Source: Cordylochernes scorpioides (lineage: Eukaryota; Arthropoda; Arachnida; Pseudoscorpiones; Chernetidae). From it: a DNA stretch of 64,000 bases. The translations under genes were made by a program, and so were the position numbers. Below the pieces are notes generated by a model. It was given only the letters and a program-made list of their open reading frames with translations. It had not been told where the DNA came from and ran no database searches. The stretch is taken from contig CP092870.1 in NCBI GenBank assembly GCA_030710605.1, forward strand, positions 49,817,061-49,881,060. Direction: 5' to 3'. Shown piece by piece: positions 10,595 through 20,670 of this stretch. Position 1 is the stretch's first letter, and every line of letters begins with the position of its first letter.

Positions 10595-11016
10595 CAGGCC
10601 TGGCCAACCCGCGACCCGCAGTAAAAAAATTTGCGGCTCGCCATTTAACTTTATATTTCTTCTGTAACTTTCATTTCTCGTCTGTATATTCAAAAACTGA
10701 AAATATATTGAAATAATTATAATATTTTTTATTTTAAATATATCCCACAATTTCTAAAATACATATTTGATTCTAAAAAAAGGAAGAAAAAAGTTAGGAA
10801 TAATGGTAATTAATAGAGAAATATTTTATTTTAAATTTTTATTATTATTTTTATCTAAAAAAAAGCAGCCGAAAAATAATAAATAAAAACATTAAGCATC
10901 AAGGAAGTAATAAGTATTTTTTAAAATTCATTTTAAAGTTAAAATTTTGATAAAGTTTTTAGACCTTGTTCACGATTCCGTGCGGCCCGTGGCGTCATTT
11001 AGGTTGGCCAGGGCTG
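10595..11016. mobile_element. hAT non-autonomous element with 8-bp TSD
   Basis: Terminal inverted repeats CAGGCCTGGCCAACC and (right, reversed) CAGCCCTGGCCAACC. Exact 8-bp duplication GTCTAAAC at 10587-10594 and 11017-11024. It is inserted in the head of a tRNA-derived SINE and has no transposase ORF. Confidence 0.88.
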
Positions 11017-11300
11017 GTCTAAACCGTTGGTTTTAGACCATTACGACCCGGGTTCGATTCCCGCATTGGGCACTTTTTCTGATAAAAAAAATGCTCCAAT
11101 GGCCCCCGATTCTTGCAAAAGTCCAACCCCACCAACGAGTACAAGTAACCAAAAGGGGCTCTGGCACATTTGTAAGTGCAAATTCGAACTGCTTTTCACA
11201 TGTGTAGACATGTGGTGCCCTTTCCAGTAAAAGCAGTCGCCTACTTCTACCCACCATGATTATCATGGCCTGTACCACATGTACTAGGAATAAATAAATA
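11017..11300 (+). mobile_element. tRNA-derived SINE 1 (head split by hAT; left part 10568-10594)
   Basis: Head GTCGGTGGAAGGATGGTCTA / AAACCGTTGG with box B GGGTTCGATTCCCGCATTGG. The body includes CAAAAGTCCAACCCCACCA and ACATGTGTAGACATGTGGTG, and the tail TGTACCACATGTACTAGGAA. Other copies: 24345-24630, 24800-24905, 41560-41835, 44645-44755 (-), 52510-52625, 53485-53787 (-). Confidence 0.8.
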
Positions 11301-11469
11301 CAAAACAAATCTTGGTATATATTTCACATGAAAACAACAAAAACCTAATTATTATATATGTACAAGTTCCTTTTCAAACACGAGCTCATCTATAGCCATT
11401 GTTACTCTGTGTAGTATTCCAACAAAATTGATTGATTTATACACGGGAATTTTTCTTGTTCAGAATAAA

Positions 11470-11600
11470 ACAAAAACTCAACACTGTCCATCTGCGATGA
11501 AAAGAAATATTTGGAGGGCCTGGATCATCAGTAGTGAACCCTCAAAGCGGTTTCGCCAGTTTAATCCACCATACCGCTCTAATATATCCGGCAGCCGATA
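11470..11600. mobile_element. MITE C half
   Basis: Carries CCATCTGCGATGAAAAGAAA and GCGGTTTCGCCAGTTTAATC. Confidence 0.5.
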
Positions 11601-11714
11601 TGAAATCATGGTGAAGGCATCTAATGAAACTAAAGATACTCTAGAGTGTTCGATACTAAAGCAGAGAACCCCCCTAGAGAGGGTCGTAGATTAAGCTTTG
11701 TAGAATAAGACTCT

Positions 11715-11860
11715 ACACTAACCTAGCAGCGTTTGTACTCCATTGTTAGGAGCGGCTGCACATGGTGTCTGTTCCTCATGTCAGAGGCGGCCATTTCTTT
11801 TGGAGCTAAGTCGGCCTACCACTGAGTTGTGCTCCCAGTCTTAATGACAAAGGCAGACGC
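11715..11860 (+). mobile_element. Repeat K (LINE 3'-region-like)
   Basis: CAGCGTTTGTACTCCAT..GGAGCGGCTGCACATGGTG..CAGTCTTAATGACAAAGGC, also at 27035-27175. Likely the end of a LINE copy; no domain seen. Confidence 0.45.
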
Positions 11861-12014
11861 ATTTTATTTCATCCAATCTCATAATGGTTGTGAGATAAGA
11901 TAGAAAAAGACTCTACCCTGATGAACCCTCACCATAGCAAGAAAATATTGTTACCAATTCCAACCCTGCATCGTGCTCCCACATACCACACGCTAACAAC
12001 CAGGCTGTTTGAGA

Positions 12015-12430
12015 GTGAAGTAGATATTTGACACGTCTTAGAACATGCAATGCTCTACAAATATAGAGGCTTGAACCGACCTTCTGAACAAAATGAAGAA
12101 TCCAAGAGAACAAACACGGTGCATTCCAACGGTAAGAGGTATGCACCGTGAAGTAGATATTTGACACGTCTTAGAACATGCAATGCTCTACAATTATAGA
12201 GGCATGAACCGACCATCTGAACAAAATGAAGAATCCAAGAAAACAAACACGTTACATTCCAGCGGTAAGAGGTATGCACCGAGAAGTAGATATTTGACAC
12301 GCGGCGGCGCTTTAGAATATGCAATGCTCTACAAATATAGAGGCATGAACCGACCATCTGAACAAAATGAAGAATCCAAGAAAACAAACACGGTACATTC
12401 CAGCGGTAAGAGGTATGCACCGTGATTAGG
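12015..12430. repeat. Tandem repeat, about 133-bp unit, three copies
   Basis: AAGTAGATATTTGACACG starts units at 12018, 12151 and 12284. Each unit contains AACCGACCATCTGAACAAAA and ends at GGTATGCACCG. Long frames across it are a by-product of repetition. Confidence 0.85.
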
Positions 12431-12950
12431 TATTGATTGCCAGCTGGCTCCAATCAATTCGCCAGGTGGCCCCCTCCAATTACATAAATGGCCTTGATAA
12501 ATAGAAGCCGCAACATGCCATTTGTCATAAATAAACTTTACGGCCAACCTTCCAATAAGGCAAAGAGGCCTTAAAATGCAACCTCTCCAGAAATGGCAGA
12601 GAAATTGGATTTAAACTTGGGATCAACTTCTATTCGGGAATAGAATTCCTGCACGTAGGCGCGCTCCAATTGGGATTCGGGGAGTACCGCCCAAATTTAT
12701 ATCGATGTTGAATCGATGACCGCTGGAAATTATCCTGCAGCCACGTGTCGGGTATGCTGACTCCGTGATGGCCTGGGAGTAATACAGTAATGTGCGGGGA
12801 TAATTTTGAGGCAGAACTAACTTACTATATATTGATGCACCGGATTTGGGAGACTCTTCAGCCTTGATTCTCTCCTACGCTTTGTCTTGCATCTTACCAG
12901 AGCGTGTTTCAACCATCCACACATTTATATAAGTGGAGATAACTCTACTT
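12431..12950. other. Degraded repeat, related to 1140-1640
   Basis: Contains segments resembling the LINE debris near base 1200-1640 (GAATAGAATTCCTG and similar). No frame. Confidence 0.35.
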
Positions 12951-12954
12951 TATA

Positions 12955-13290
12955 TTATGATGCATTAGCGCGCCATCTGTTATCAAAATACGAAGCTATT
13001 TTAGACGCGTATATTTATTTTTAAAAATAAAACAATATTTACTGCTCTTACTGCAATGGAAAAATTAAGGGGGGGGGGGCTGGCTCATCAGTGGTGAACC
13101 CTCCCAGCGGTTTCGTATAACAGTGGTATGGTAGATTAAACTGGCGAAACCGCTGGGAGGGTTCATCACTGATGAGCCAGGCCCTCCCCTTAATTTTTCC
13201 ATTGCAGTAAAGACAGTAGAAATTGTTTAATTTTTAAAAGAATCATACGTGTCTATAATAGTTTCGTATTTTGATAACTCTACTTTAAGT
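12955..13290. mobile_element. MITE C, palindromic full unit
   Basis: Outer arms ATTAGCGCGCCATCTGTTAT..ATTTTAGACGCG and complement. Inner arms GGCTCATCAGTGGTGAACCC / complement around a GTATAACAGTGGTATGG centre. Includes G10 at 13070-13079. Confidence 0.75.
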
Positions 13291-13414
13291 AGCCTCCAGA
13301 AAAATCTATTTATTTCTCTGTGAAGTCACACAGTGTACCAAAATACAAATGGTGATTTTATAGTACATAATCTATTTATATTACATATTCTGTTTAATAA
13401 AATAAATAAATATA

Positions 13415-13725
13415 AATATTAAAAATAAAGAAGACATACTCTGACTAAAAGAACATGTGCTTTTTACATGGCAGAGCGCCATCTAGTGGAACAGAAATCA
13501 CCTGAACATTGATTTAATCTGTTCTCTGATATTTGGTCAACCCATTTTCTCGATAAATCAAGAAAGGCCATCCTCGAACGAGTTTCGCGCTGTTGGTGCT
13601 CGTCAGCCTGGAGCAGGCTGTACCACTGAGATCAAAGATTTCTTGAGAAACCAATAAATAGGCATTCAAGGCCAAACTTGCGTAAATACGCTTAATACAA
13701 GAGAAAACAATAGAAAAAACAATCA
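13415..13725 (-). mobile_element. Family B element with hammerhead core
   Basis: GGCAGAGCGCCATCTAGTGG at the left. The minus-strand core CTGACGA (13600-13606), stem II GCAC/GCGC (one mismatch) and GAAA (13583-13586) is followed by CTCGTTCGAG. Confidence 0.7.
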
Positions 13726-14367
13726 ATTTGAATTTAAAATATATTAAAAATATTATAATAAAAAATAAAATAAAATAGGTGCATTAGCTATGATGCAACT
13801 ATCTTTACCTGCAATCATCTGTATGAAGAAAGGAAATCACCTTTTAATAATACGAGCGCTAATCATTTATCACTCTGCTGCCAGAAACGGTGGAAAGTAG
13901 ACACAATAGATTTATACAAATTTTGTGAGAAGGATGAGAAACATGTGTAAATAGTGTTATTTATTGTGGGCTCATGTTGAATTGTATATAGTACTTGATA
14001 TATGTTCAATTATAACCATTGCTAGGAGAATCCTGTATGGGGCTTGATCCCTAATAAAGGTTTGTGTGTGTGGATAGTGTTACAGTTAATCCTATAAACC
14101 TAGAGTGATTTGAAATTTTGAATGCATTATCTTCTCTTTATGATAAATTGCGACACAAATATATCAAGAAAAACTATACCCATTGCTTCTTGAAACATGT
14201 GTTCTTAATCATCGCAGGTACAAGAGATATCAAAGCTATGAAACATTAGCGTTCCTTGAAAATCTAAGAGCAACGATTATTTTTGAGTGGGCACCTTATT
14301 AACGTGTAACGCAGGGGAATGGAGTACACCATACTGACCTAAAAGACGTCTGGGCGACACATACCTG

Positions 14368-14508
14368 GACGCCCACCACTTCGTGTACCAATTAAAGGAA
14401 CTCAGTGGCTTAACGGTCGCCGAGATGGTACATCGAGCTATAGACAGAGATGGCTGGTGTCGTGTTTGGGATGTAATACGTACAGTACAACGTTCTATCG
14501 CGCAATAA
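14368..14508 (+). pseudogene. LINE ORF2 C-terminal fragment
   Basis: A 46-codon frame ending in TAA encodes a segment containing LTVAEMVHRAIDRDGWCRVW, then DVIRTVQ. The motif (A-x-DR-x-x-W-R) resembles the last residues of many LINE polyproteins. Echoes occur at 1455-1520 and 25700-25770. It lacks any catalytic domain; a 5'-truncated copy is likely. LINE clade uncertain. Confidence 0.45.
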
Positions 14509-15528
14509 AATGATTCATTAACAAAGAGAATAGAAAAACTTCAGGTAAATGAATTCCTAACTATATATTGTAGGACTGAAGGTTTAAAGTATTGTAAGAT
14601 GTAAATGCCTAGAGAATGTGCCGAAACTATGAGCCGCTCTAAAGTAGAAGAAATGGTCATCAAGCGGTCTCTACCAACTATCACCAATTTGAACGCCAAT
14701 CAACGAAAATGGAAATTCAAAGAGAGCTATTTTATTTAATTACTCCGATACTACACATTTCGTTATTTAGCCTAATGAAAATAGAGCTTTTATAATAGAA
14801 GGCTTGAATCGTTAAAGAACTATTGGAAAACGAGCAATGAATAATGGTTTTAACTAAATCCCCTGTAAGCAAAAATAGTTTTAATTATAAATTTGGTGAC
14901 GTAGACAGAAATAAAAGAGACACAGCTATTGTTTTGAAACCTAATTATCAACTTGAATAGTTTAAATATATTTATACGCACATTAGCTTAAACTACATTT
15001 TCGCAGGTTTCTTAAGAAATCTCTTGACACCTCACTGTGTAAGTTCTTTGAGGTACACCTCACGTCGTATCTGGTTGCTTATAATTTCAATTTATCAAGA
15101 ATTATCTATTGTCACCAACGTTTAGTTAGAATTTAGGCTTTTACATTACATGTGGAGGGTAGTAGAGAGGGACTCCAATAGTTATTTCAACAACACAGCT
15201 CTCAGAGCTGCTGTAGTGGATGCAATGGTTAACCCCAAGACCCATCTCATTACTGTCTGCAGTCTGCTTCGAAAGGGTATAGAACCTGTTATTGCCGTTC
15301 ATTAAATGTCGTCCTTCAGGTATGTGTTAATCTATATAAAACTTTAATGTATAATAAATGCAATTTTCTCTTTTGTCTTTGTCTAAATGGCGGAATATTC
15401 AACTTCTAGTTGATTGACAGCTCCTCCTCATATTGCTTTTACTACTTTGTTTTCCTCAAAATATATTTCTATATATTTATTAGTATTATATATTATATGT
15501 TGTATATAAATTTCAGCAAACCCAGTGT
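14509..15528. other. No recognised element
   Basis: AT-rich, no repeat shared with the rest of the window noticed and no supported ORF. Confidence 0.35.
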
Positions 15529-15860
15529 AACTACAAAATGGCGTCAATAAAACGGATACCCGGGAGAGAAAGGGACGGTGAGCCGGGAAGGATAATATAA
15601 ACAAGAGAGATTTATAAACATATTGGTCGTGGTGGTCCCTGATTGGACGTCCTCTCTCTCTGACGTCACTATTAGGATATAAGCTGGGGCTCTCAGCCCA
15701 GACAGTAGAAGGCGGAATAATTGTTACTACTCTCAGCCCAGACATCAGTAGGGTAGGAGAAAGCGATGTCGCCAAGCTGCCCGATTGACCAGAACGGTCC
15801 CAGAACTCCCCCTTAGTCCATCTCACCTTCCCGGGAACCACCCCTAAACCGAGGTAACCA
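15529..15860 (+). mobile_element. Possible solo LTR or promoter-like repeat
   Basis: TGTAACTAC...GGTAACCA ends. It contains TGACGTCAC followed by ATATAAG and a GGGGCTCTCAGCCCAGAC stretch, with CTCTCAGCCCAGACA occurring twice. The GC-rich TATA-bearing layout suits an LTR. No clear target duplication. Confidence 0.3.
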
Positions 15861-16530
15861 TGTTCCTATGTGTGTGGTCTTCTTTTGTCTTCACGCTAGT
15901 GCGCCTTCACTTCCGGCCCATGACTGCATATTAGATAAGGAGTCCCACTGTGACGTTGTCGGCTCCACTCATTTTACAACATATATATTACTATTTTCCA
16001 ATAACTTTCAGGCTTATATCTTTTTACTTTTTGCAGATAAGTGTAGTTATCAGAATAGAAACATATTAGGGCAAATATACTGGGTTGCATTATTTAAGAT
16101 AAATGAAGTATTAGGTTCATATACATCCATTAGTTTGAGATAGATATACCCTTATTTACTGTGACGACGATGGTGAAACGTAAAAAAAGTCGGCAATCTT
16201 AAATACATTATTAGATGATAAAGCCTTTCAAAATTAATTTAAAATTAGCCATGCGTTTAGGGGTAATTATAGACGAATTGGCTAATTAAATTGGCTCGGT
16301 TCAGATTCGATTTCACTGAGCCCATTTGAATTGTCGCACGGAATTATAAAATATAGAATAATTATATAAAACATTTATATCACATGCATTTTTATCTAAT
16401 GAGAAAATTTCAGATGGAATTAACAGCTAGGCTTTTATCTCGCCATACTACTAGTTTAAAAGATTGAATAAAATACTATTTTATCGAGACAGGCGTATAT
16501 CATATATAAATATTAGATAGTAAAAAGGTA
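15861..16530. other. No recognised element
   Basis: No convincing ORF or shared repeat. Confidence 0.3.
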
Positions 16531-16534
16531 TATA

Positions 16535-16800
16535 TGGGATTGAATAAAATATTTATTTACCAATATTTCGGCTGGCTGAACGCCCCCCAAACTTACATTT
16601 TTGTATTTTAAATGATTTTACAACTTTGTATTTTAAATGATTTCAGCTGTGATATTAAAACACTATGCGGCGCTGAGTTTGTATTTACAAAAATGTAATG
16701 CCTCGATAAAGGTTGGCGTTAGCCAACCGAAATATTGGCAAATAAATCCCTCATTCAATCCAATATATTCCTTTTTACTATCTAATGATTCAAGCATGGA
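16535..16800. mobile_element. Family D element, palindromic
   Basis: AATATTTCGGCTGGCTGAAC on the left, GATAAAGGTTGGCGTTAGCC and CCGAAATATTGGCAAATAAA on the right. Two inverted units around CACTATGCGGCGCTGAG. Confidence 0.65.
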
Positions 16801-16833
16801 TTGCTCTATTTTCAAAATATATAAATATATATA

Positions 16834-17009
16834 CAGTAGAACATCTCTTTAGCAGATACCACGCTAGAGGACACCTCTCTACAAAGGACAGTTTTCACTT
16901 GCAAAATTACCATTTTTACAATTTAGCAACTCTCCGGTAAAGAGGACACCTCTCCATAAAGGACACTTTGGCTCTGTAATTAGATGTCCTTTACAGGGAG
17001 GTTCTACTG
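16834..17009. mobile_element. MITE A, single unit with TA flanks
   Basis: TA-CAGTAGAACATCTCT...GGGAGGTTCTACTG-TA. Inverted ends and a TA duplication fit a pogo-like Tc1/mariner element. Confidence 0.7.
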
Positions 17010-17379
17010 TATATAAATGTTAACATGGTTCTGTCTTTTATTTTTTTTCTCATTTTAATATCTTCAATTCTTCCCTTTATATTCTTATGTTCCGCTTATA
17101 TGACGCGCAACTGCCGAAGCTTCAGCGCGAACTTGTTATAGCCCTTGTTGCTTAAAAAAATAATAAAAAACCTTTTTGATACCTTATGATATTCATTATC
17201 CACTTTCCTTTAACTTTATTTTTTTTTAATTCTTGATCTATTTTAATACATATATATGTGTAAAAGAATAGATATAATATTACTGTTAATTTCTGTACGG
17301 TAATTGCTTGCTATACTGACAACATATTATCAATGCAATATCAATTTATCCCAATAATTAGTTTAATTAGTGTAATATA

Positions 17380-17720
17380 TATATATTAAAAATAAAAATG
17401 GCATATCATGACCAGAAGCACATGTGCTTTTCAGAAAGCAGAGCGCCATCTGGTGGAACAGAAATCAACTAATCATTGATTTAACCAGTTCCCTGATATT
17501 TGGTAACCTGATTTCTTGATAAATTAAGAAAAGCGATCCACAAACGTTTGGCGCTCGTCAGCGTGGAGTAGGCTGTACCACTGCGACCAAAATATTTTTG
17601 GTCCCAGTGGCTTCTTGAGAAACCAAGAAATGGGTATTTAAGGCCAAACTTGCGTAAATACGCTTAACACATGATGTGCCATTTTTATTTTTAATATCAA
17701 CACCTGACCTATTTATTTTT
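17380..17720 (-). mobile_element. Family B element, stem II deleted
   Basis: The minus strand reads CCACGCTGACGAGCGCCAAACG: the core box is kept but the stem-II loop and GAAA are lost. Both family ends are present. Confidence 0.65.
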
Positions 17721-17744
17721 TTCTATTGTTTTTTCATATATATA

Positions 17745-18240
17745 TTATATTAAAATAATATTTTATTTAAAATTATATTTCATAGATTCAAATATTCTGT
17801 TTATATTTATCACCAGATGTCGGGACTTTCCCTATATAAAACCGATTGTTGTTGGTTCCCGATGGCCGGCTCAAATCTTTTGTACATTATGTAAATAATC
17901 TTTTGTTTTTTCTTGTTCTACTCGCCTTAAGCCAGGCAGAACTTTTATCGAATTATGTTTTTTTAAAAATATATTCCTTTAGTTCAATTAAAGCTATTTT
18001 GATAACTAATTTTATTTAATTATTGCCACGACTGCAGAAGATTATCACATACTCATTAATAAGCAAAATTGAAGCAATTACTGATCAAAACCATTTTTAT
18101 TATTATACTTTCAAGATTTTAACCACGACTGCATTACCATAGCATAATCCTCAAGATGATCAAAATCAGTAGAGAATCTCATTTTTTTTTTTACAAAATA
18201 TATATATAATACAATAATATTTCTGCTGATTTTGGAATTC
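17745..18240 (+). mobile_element. Family E repeat
   Basis: Includes TTCCCGATGGCCGGCTCAAA, GCCTTAAGCCAGGCAGAACT and CCACGACTGCATTACCATAG. Confidence 0.55.
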
Positions 18241-18514
18241 GAGTTATGGAATTATTACTCACTGATTGATATGGAGAATTGAGTATTTGCTTGAGGTTGG
18301 TAAACATGAGTGTTTAAATTGTCGTGAAATAATAAAACATATTATAATTTGCTTCAAAAGAATAAAACGATGGTCAGATATTTGGTTCGAGACACGAGTT
18401 GATAAAGAATATTAAAATTTTAAACGATCCGCTTTAGTAGTTCGACGTTCTTCATGAATGTTATCCCCTACCCGTGAGTTCTGCACAGGCGTGGTAAACA
18501 GAAAGTAAACAGGG

Positions 18515-20670
18515 CCGGGAAGTAGGGAGAGACCATGTGGCCCACCCTCAGTAGAGGAATACACTGAAGGAAGGAGATATGGAGAGACCATGTGGCCCAC
18601 CCTCAGTAGAGGAATACACTGAAGGAAGGAGATATAGAGAGACCATGTGGCCCACCCTCAGTAGAGGAATACACTGAAGGAAGGAGATATGGAGAGACCA
18701 TGTGGCCCACCCTCAGTAGAGGAATACACTGAAGGAAGGAGATATGGAGAGACCATGTGGCCCACCCTCAGTAGAGGAATACACTGAAGGAAGGAGATAT
18801 AGAGAGACCATGTGGCCCACCCTCAGTAGAGGAATACACTGAAGGAAGGAGATATGGAGAGACCATGTGGCCCACCCTCAGTAGAGGAATACACTGAAGG
18901 AAGGAGATATGGAGAGACCATGTGGCCCACCCTCAGTAGAGGAAGACACTGAAGGAAGGAGATATGGAGAGACCATGTGGCCCACCCTCAGTAGAGGAAT
19001 ACACTGAAGGAAGGAGATATGGAGAGACCATGTGGCCCACCCTCAGTAGAGGAAGACATTGAAGGAGGGAGATGTGGAGAGACCATGTGGTCCACCCTCA
19101 GTAGAGGAAGACATTGAAGGAGGGAGATATGGAGAGACCATGTGGCCCACCCTCAGTAGAGGAATACACTGAAGGAAGGAGATATGGAGAGACCATGTGG
19201 CCCACCCTCAGTAGAGGAATACACTGAAGGAAGGAGATATGGAGAGACCATGTGGCCCACCCTCAGTAGAGGAAGACACTGAAGGAAGGAGATATGGAGA
19301 GACCATGTGGCCCACCCTCAGTAGAGGAATACACTGAAGGAAGGAGATATGGAGAGACCATGTGGCCTACCCTCAGTAGAGGAAGACATTGAAGGAGGGA
19401 GATGTGGAGAGACCATGTGGCCCACCCTCAGTAGAGGAAGACATTGAAGGAGGGAGATATGGAGAGACCATGTGGCCCACCCTCAGTAGAGGAATACACT
19501 GAAGGAAGGAGATATGGAGAGACCATGAGGCCCACCCTCAGTAGAGGAAGACACTGAAGGAAGGAGATATGGAGAGACCATGAGGCCCACCCTCAGTAGA
19601 GGAATACACTGAAGGAAGGAGATATGGAGAGACCATGAGGCCCACCCTCAGTAGAGGAAGACACTGAAGGAAGGAGATATGGAGAGACCATGAGGCCCAC
19701 CCTCAGTAGAGGAAGACACTGAAGGAAGGAGATATCGAGAGACCATGAGGCCCACCCTCAGTAGAGGAATACACTGAAGGAAGGAGATATGGAGAGACCA
19801 TTAGGCCCACCCTCAGTAGAGGAAGACACTGAAGGAAGGAGATATGGAGAGGCCATGAGGCCCACCCTCAGTAGAGGAAGACACTGAAGGAAGGAGATAT
19901 GGAGAGACCATGAGCCCCACCCTCAGTAGAGGAAGACACTGAAGGAGGTAGTTATGGAGAGACCATGTGGCCCACCTCAGTAGAGGGAAGACATTGAAGG
20001 AATGAGATATGGAGAGACCATGAGGCCCACCCTCAGTAGAGGAAGACACTGAAGGAGGGAGATATGGAGAGACCATGTGGCCCACCCTCAATAGATGAAG
20101 ACATTGAAGGAGGGAGATAGGGAGAGACCATGTGGCCCACCCTCAGTAGAGGAAGACACTGAAGGAAGGAGATATGGAGAGACCATGTGGCCCACCCTCA
20201 GTAGAGGAATACACTGAAGGAAGGAGATATGGAGAGACCATGTGGCCCACCCTCAGTAGAGGAATACACTGAAGGAAGGAGATATGGAGAGACCATGTGG
20301 CCCACCCTCAGTAGAGGAAGACACTGAAGGAAGGAGATATGGAGAGACCATGTGGCCCACCCTCAGTAGAGGAATACACTGAAGGAAGGAGATATGGAGA
20401 GACCATGTGGCCCACCCTCAGTAGAGGAAGACATTGAAGGAGGGAGATGTGGAGAGACCATGTGGCCCACCCTCAGTAGAGGAAGACATTAAAGGAGGGA
20501 GATATGGAGAGACCATGAGGCCCACCCTCAGTAGAGGAAGACACTGAAGGAGGGAGATATGGAGAGACCATGTGGCCCACCCTCAATAGATGAAGACATT
20601 GAAGGAGGGAGATAGGGAGAGACCATGTGGCCCACCCTCAGTAGAGGAAGACACTGAAGGAGGGAGATAT
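18515..20670. repeat. 55-bp minisatellite, about 39 copies
   Basis: Unit GGAGAGACCATGTGGCCCAC / CCTCAGTAGAGGAATACACT / GAAGGAAGGAGATAT. Variants (GAATACACT/GAAGACACT/GAAGACATT; TGTGG/TGAGG) alternate in blocks, suggesting higher-order amplification. The array continues at 22968-23353 after an inserted retroelement. Confidence 0.97.

Noticed and set aside
18515-20670. CRISPR-like array
   Set aside because: Direct 55-bp tandem units without spacers in a eukaryotic intron.
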